Shown: in pieces, positions 32,086 to 34,221 of the stretch | Position numbering within the stretch: the first letter of the stretch is position 1 | How the letters are laid out: every line of letters begins with the position of its first letter | NCBI GenBank assembly: GCA_026713485.1 | Contig: JAPOOK010000051.1 | Coordinates: 64,914-99,134 of the forward strand | Length of the DNA stretch: 34,221 nt | From: Chloroflexota bacterium | Lineage (GTDB): Bacteria; Chloroflexota; Dehalococcoidia; UBA6926 | Reading direction: 5' to 3' | Position numbers and translations under genes: made by a program | The notes under the pieces: generated by a model | The model's database searches: none | Seen by the model: only the letters and a program-made list of their open reading frames with translations | What the model was told of the DNA's origin: nothing

Positions 32086-33039
32086 CTAATACGCCTGCCG
32101 CCAGCGCCGAACCACCAAGTGGCCAAGGATGTTCATGGCGAGCGTCATCACGAATAGCAGCAGCGCCACCGCGAATATCGTGTAGTAGATCGTTGTCCCC
32201 TGAGGGGTCTCGCCGAATCCCACCTGCACGATGTAGGCCGTCATTGTCTGGATGCTTTCCCGCGGATCGATCGTGAGACGAGGAGTCGCGCCCGCTGCTA
32301 TGGTCACCAGCATCGTCTCGCCGATGGCCCGTGAAAGCCCGAGGATTATTGCGGCCACGATGCCGGATAGCGCCGCCGGCGTTACCACCCGGGTCGCCAC
32401 CTCAAACCGTGTTGCCCCCAGCGCATACGCCGCCTCACGCAGTGAGCGAGGGACGGCCAACATCGCATCCTCGGACAAGGAAGACACTATTGGGATAATC
32501 ATCACGCCCATCACCAGCCCCGCGCTCAACGCGTTGAAGATGATCATGTCCGGGAACAGAAACGTCTGCAGTAGGGGCGTCACGAAAGTCAACGCGAAAT
32601 AGCCGTAAACGACCGTCGGAATGCCTGCCAGGATCTCGAGCATCGGCTTCACGACGCGCCGAAGCCGGTTCGGCGCATACTCACTCAGGAAGATAGCCGT
32701 GAACAGTCCCACTGGCGCCGCTACCAGGATTGCTATCGCGGCGACCAGTACTGTGCCCGCCACCAACGGTAGTACGCCGAACAGCGAGGGCTGGAATCGC
32801 GGAGTCCATTTGGTACCCGTAAGGAATTCGATAACTGAGACTTCCTGGAAGAACCGGAAGCTCTCATTTACCAGGACGAAGACAATTCCTAAGGTCGTGG
32901 CGATCGAGACAACCGTGGCCGCGAGAAGCAACATGTGGATCAGGGTCTCGGTACCGCGCTCTGCCCGTTTGCCGGACAGTAGGCGTTTCTCCAGGTTCTC
33001 CTTTGAAACGCGAGACGCGGAAAATGACGCTTCAGCCAA
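32086..33039 (-). CDS. pstC: Phosphate ABC transporter permease PstC
   Basis: The partner permease of PstA, about 317 residues. It shows the conserved [30 protein letters not shown] region (about residues 120-150), the long cytoplasmic EAA-type loop [22 protein letters not shown], and a final hydrophobic segment. The frame is open from 33081, but TTG 33039 is chosen: AAGGA lies eight bases upstream, and the residues before it are not PstC-like. It is the first permease gene downstream of the arsenate-reductase-like gene, separated from it by about 200 bases containing degenerate repeat sequence, so it may have its own promoter or be joined by read-through. Confidence 0.94.
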   Translation of the reverse strand: MAEASFSASRVSKENLEKRLLSGKRAERGTETLIHMLLLAATVVSIATTLGIVFVLVNESFRFFQEVSVIEFLTGTKWTPRFQPSLFGVLPLVAGTVLVAAIAILVAAPVGLFTAIFLSEYAPNRLRRVVKPMLEILAGIPTVVYGYFALTFVTPLLQTFLFPDMIIFNALSAGLVMGVMIIPIVSSLSEDAMLAVPRSLREAAYALGATRFEVATRVVTPAALSGIVAAIILGLSRAIGETMLVTIAAGATPRLTIDPRESIQTMTAYIVQVGFGETPQGTTIYYTIFAVALLLFVMTLAMNILGHLVVRRWRQAY

Positions 33040-33122
33040 AAATGTAATCCTTCCCCAATTGCCCCTAAAGCCCCCGCACACAAGAATGCCCCACGCAGAT
33101 TAAGTGAGGGTTAAGAAGCCTC

Positions 33123-33220
33123 GTCATTCCTGCTAAGGATGGTATCCATCGCGTACCCCCTCTATCTGTGGGAGAGGGTTAGTGCTTGCCCAGTACTTGA
33201 TCCGGGGGTGAGGGCAGCTC
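33123..33220. repeat. Degenerate repeat relics between arsC and pstC
   Basis: GTCATTCC at 33123-33130 is followed by a decayed arm with ATCCATC. From about 33170 a GGGAGAGGGTTAG stretch and a GGGGGTGAGGG stretch (33204-33214) resemble the tail of element C. These look like old, mutated copies of the repeats at 16796-16940. Confidence 0.5.
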
Positions 33221-33237
33221 GTCAAAGGCTACTCCGG

Positions 33238-33687
33238 CTAGACCGCCGCCCCCTCGGACACCGGTATCCCCAACTCCTCCAACAGTGCAAGCACCCGCGT
33301 CCGTATCGTGTCACGGATTTCACGAACCTCATGCGCCGGCCGTCCCTTGGGATCAGGCAGCCCCCAATCCTCCGCGTCGAATATCGCGGCGGGGCAGGCG
33401 TCATCAACGTTGCATCCCATGGTGATGACACGGTCGGCCCCCTCCAGCATCTCCTCAGTCACGACTTGCGGAGTGGCGTCTCCCAGGTCCAGCCCAATCT
33501 CTCGCATCGCAACTACCACTTCCGGATGCACGTGCTCCGCGGGCATTGTCCCGGCCGACATAGCGATTGCCTTCCCGTCGGAGAGGGTATTCAGCAGGGA
33601 TGCTGCTATCTGGCTGCGGCCGGCATTGTGAACACATACAAACAGGACTTCCGGCCTCTCGACGCTGTTGCTGTTCGATTCAGTCAT
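33238..33687 (-). CDS. arsC: Arsenate reductase-like low-molecular-weight phosphatase family protein
   Basis: A protein of about 149 residues in the ArsC/LMW phosphatase fold: phosphate loop CVHNAGRS (CX5R type, residues about 18-25), MGCNVDDACP (the two further cysteines used by thioredoxin-linked arsenate reductases) and the catalytic-Asp motif LPDPKG. These residues support reduction of arsenate to arsenite by a thiol relay rather than protein-tyrosine phosphatase activity. ATG 33687 has GAAGGA upstream; the frame from 33726 is less likely. It lies between pstS and pstC, so it would be made when phosphate is scarce and arsenate enters through Pst. No arsenite exporter gene is seen in the window. 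Confidence 0.9.
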   Translation of the reverse strand: MTESNSNSVERPEVLFVCVHNAGRSQIAASLLNTLSDGKAIAMSAGTMPAEHVHPEVVVAMREIGLDLGDATPQVVTEEMLEGADRVITMGCNVDDACPAAIFDAEDWGLPDPKGRPAHEVREIRDTIRTRVLALLEELGIPVSEGAAV

Positions 33688-33733
33688 CTCGTCTGTCCTT
33701 CCGCACTCCCGCGCCCTACCCCTCATACTCCGC

Positions 33734-33770
33734 TGTTGTGGGAGGAGCAGTCACTGCTCCTCCCACAACA
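33734..33770 (-). promoter_or_regulatory. 17-bp intercistronic hairpin between pstS and arsC
   Basis: TGTTGTGGGAGGAGCAG (33734-33750) and CTGCTCCTCCCACAACA (33754-33770) form a perfect 17-bp stem with a three-base loop, TCA. There is no T-run after it on the minus strand. It could stop most transcripts, protect the pstS message from 3' decay, or mark a processing site, so that the binding protein is made in excess. Confidence 0.75.
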
Positions 33771-33800
33771 CAACAAGAGCGTTGTTTGTTCGATGCCTTG

Positions 33801-34221
33801 CTACGCCCCGGTGTATGCCTTGGCCAGCTTGCCCTTCTCCTCATCGTAGTTGGGCAGAGCCGTGTAGCCGACCTCCGGAACGAGCCGCGGCAGGTTGTCG
33901 AGGTAGTAGTCGACAAACAGCTTCAGCTCAGGCCGCAGGCGCAGCTTGTTCACGTCCACGTAGATGAAGATCGGGCGGGCCAGAGGCGCATAGCTACCGT
34001 CCGCGACCGTCTCATCGCTTGGCTGGACACAACCGTTGCCGCCGTCAACCGCCACCAGCTTCAACTGGCTCGCGTTCTCAGCGTAGTAGGCGTACCCGAA
34101 GTAACCCAGGGAATTCCGGTCTCCTGCGATACCGCGCACCAGCACGTTGTCGTCAGAGGACGCGACGTAATTGGATCGAGAAACCCCCTCATCCCCGTTC
34201 ACCACGTCCGTGAAGTAGTCA
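33801..34221 (-). CDS. pstS: Phosphate ABC transporter substrate-binding protein PstS, C-terminal part only
   Basis: This is the C-terminal ~140 residues of PstS; the gene continues beyond the right edge (DYFTDVVNGDEG... at the cut). It contains NSLGYFGYAYYAEN (conserved in the PstS family), the SYAPLARPIFIYVD stretch and FVDYYLDN. PstS binds phosphate outside the membrane and hands it to PstCA. The signal peptide, promoter and any Pho box lie outside the window. The stop at 33801 is followed by the 17-bp hairpin and then the arsC-like gene. Confidence 0.93.
   Translation of the reverse strand, partial: DYFTDVVNGDEGVSRSNYVASSDDNVLVRGIAGDRNSLGYFGYAYYAENASQLKLVAVDGGNGCVQPSDETVADGSYAPLARPIFIYVDVNKLRLRPELKLFVDYYLDNLPRLVPEVGYTALPNYDEEKGKLAKAYTGA

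Overview
The window is a moderately GC-rich bacterial chromosome segment that mixes core housekeeping genes with short accessory islands. Several traits together suggest a Chloroflexota bacterium, perhaps of the Dehalococcoidia/SAR202 kind: an archaeal-type PEP carboxylase, Rho with a long low-complexity N-terminal extension, an ADP-forming acyl-CoA synthetase split into beta and alpha genes, a MeaB GTPase, paired family III CoA-transferases, a tandem pair of pstB genes, and many dispersed palindromic repeats. This assignment is an inference from gene content, not from a marker-gene comparison. No rRNA, tRNA, CRISPR array or transposase was seen.

Layout. Positions 1-2630 form an accessory island with a VapBC toxin-antitoxin pair (plus strand) facing a GmrSD-type DUF262/DUF1524 restriction-like gene (minus). 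Positions 2677-11334 hold core genes: threonyl-tRNA synthetase (minus) divergent from an M42 aminopeptidase, then archaeal-type PEP carboxylase, CTP synthase and Rho (all plus). Positions 11451-15717 contain a strong promoter, a long structured leader, a large secreted S-layer/adhesin-like protein and a strong terminator. Positions 15731-18289 hold meaB and a winged-helix gene embedded in, and invaded by, several families of palindromic repeats. Positions 18358-22977 (minus) carry a DUF1697 gene, the acyl-CoA synthetase beta-alpha pair, and a TlpA thioredoxin-sortase pair. Positions 23203-25811 (plus) encode two CoA-transferases. Positions 25871-28625 look accessory: an ABC-type AAA ATPase followed by a DUF3226 TOPRIM-like gene, a layout resembling split OLD/PARIS-type defence, next to a converging putative lipoprotein gene. 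Positions 28664-34221 (minus) are a phosphate-uptake and arsenate cluster read in the order pstS (cut by the window edge), arsC-like, pstC, pstA, pstB, pstB, phoU.

How the genes work together. The Pst cluster imports phosphate, and the arsenate reductase placed inside it would handle arsenate entering by the same route. The CoA-transferases, ADP-forming acyl-CoA synthetase and MeaB point to organic-acid/CoA-thioester metabolism, with PEP carboxylase supplying oxaloacetate. VapBC, GmrSD and the ATPase/TOPRIM pair form a scattered set of likely defence or stress modules.

The most unusual signals are: (1) a bipartite two-hairpin repeat family with compensatory stem changes, present both between genes and inside the winged-helix gene without breaking its frame; (2) the structured leader upstream of the surface protein; (3) the ATPase/DUF3226 pair; and (4) a G-poor, C-rich leader in front of rho that resembles a Rho-binding site.
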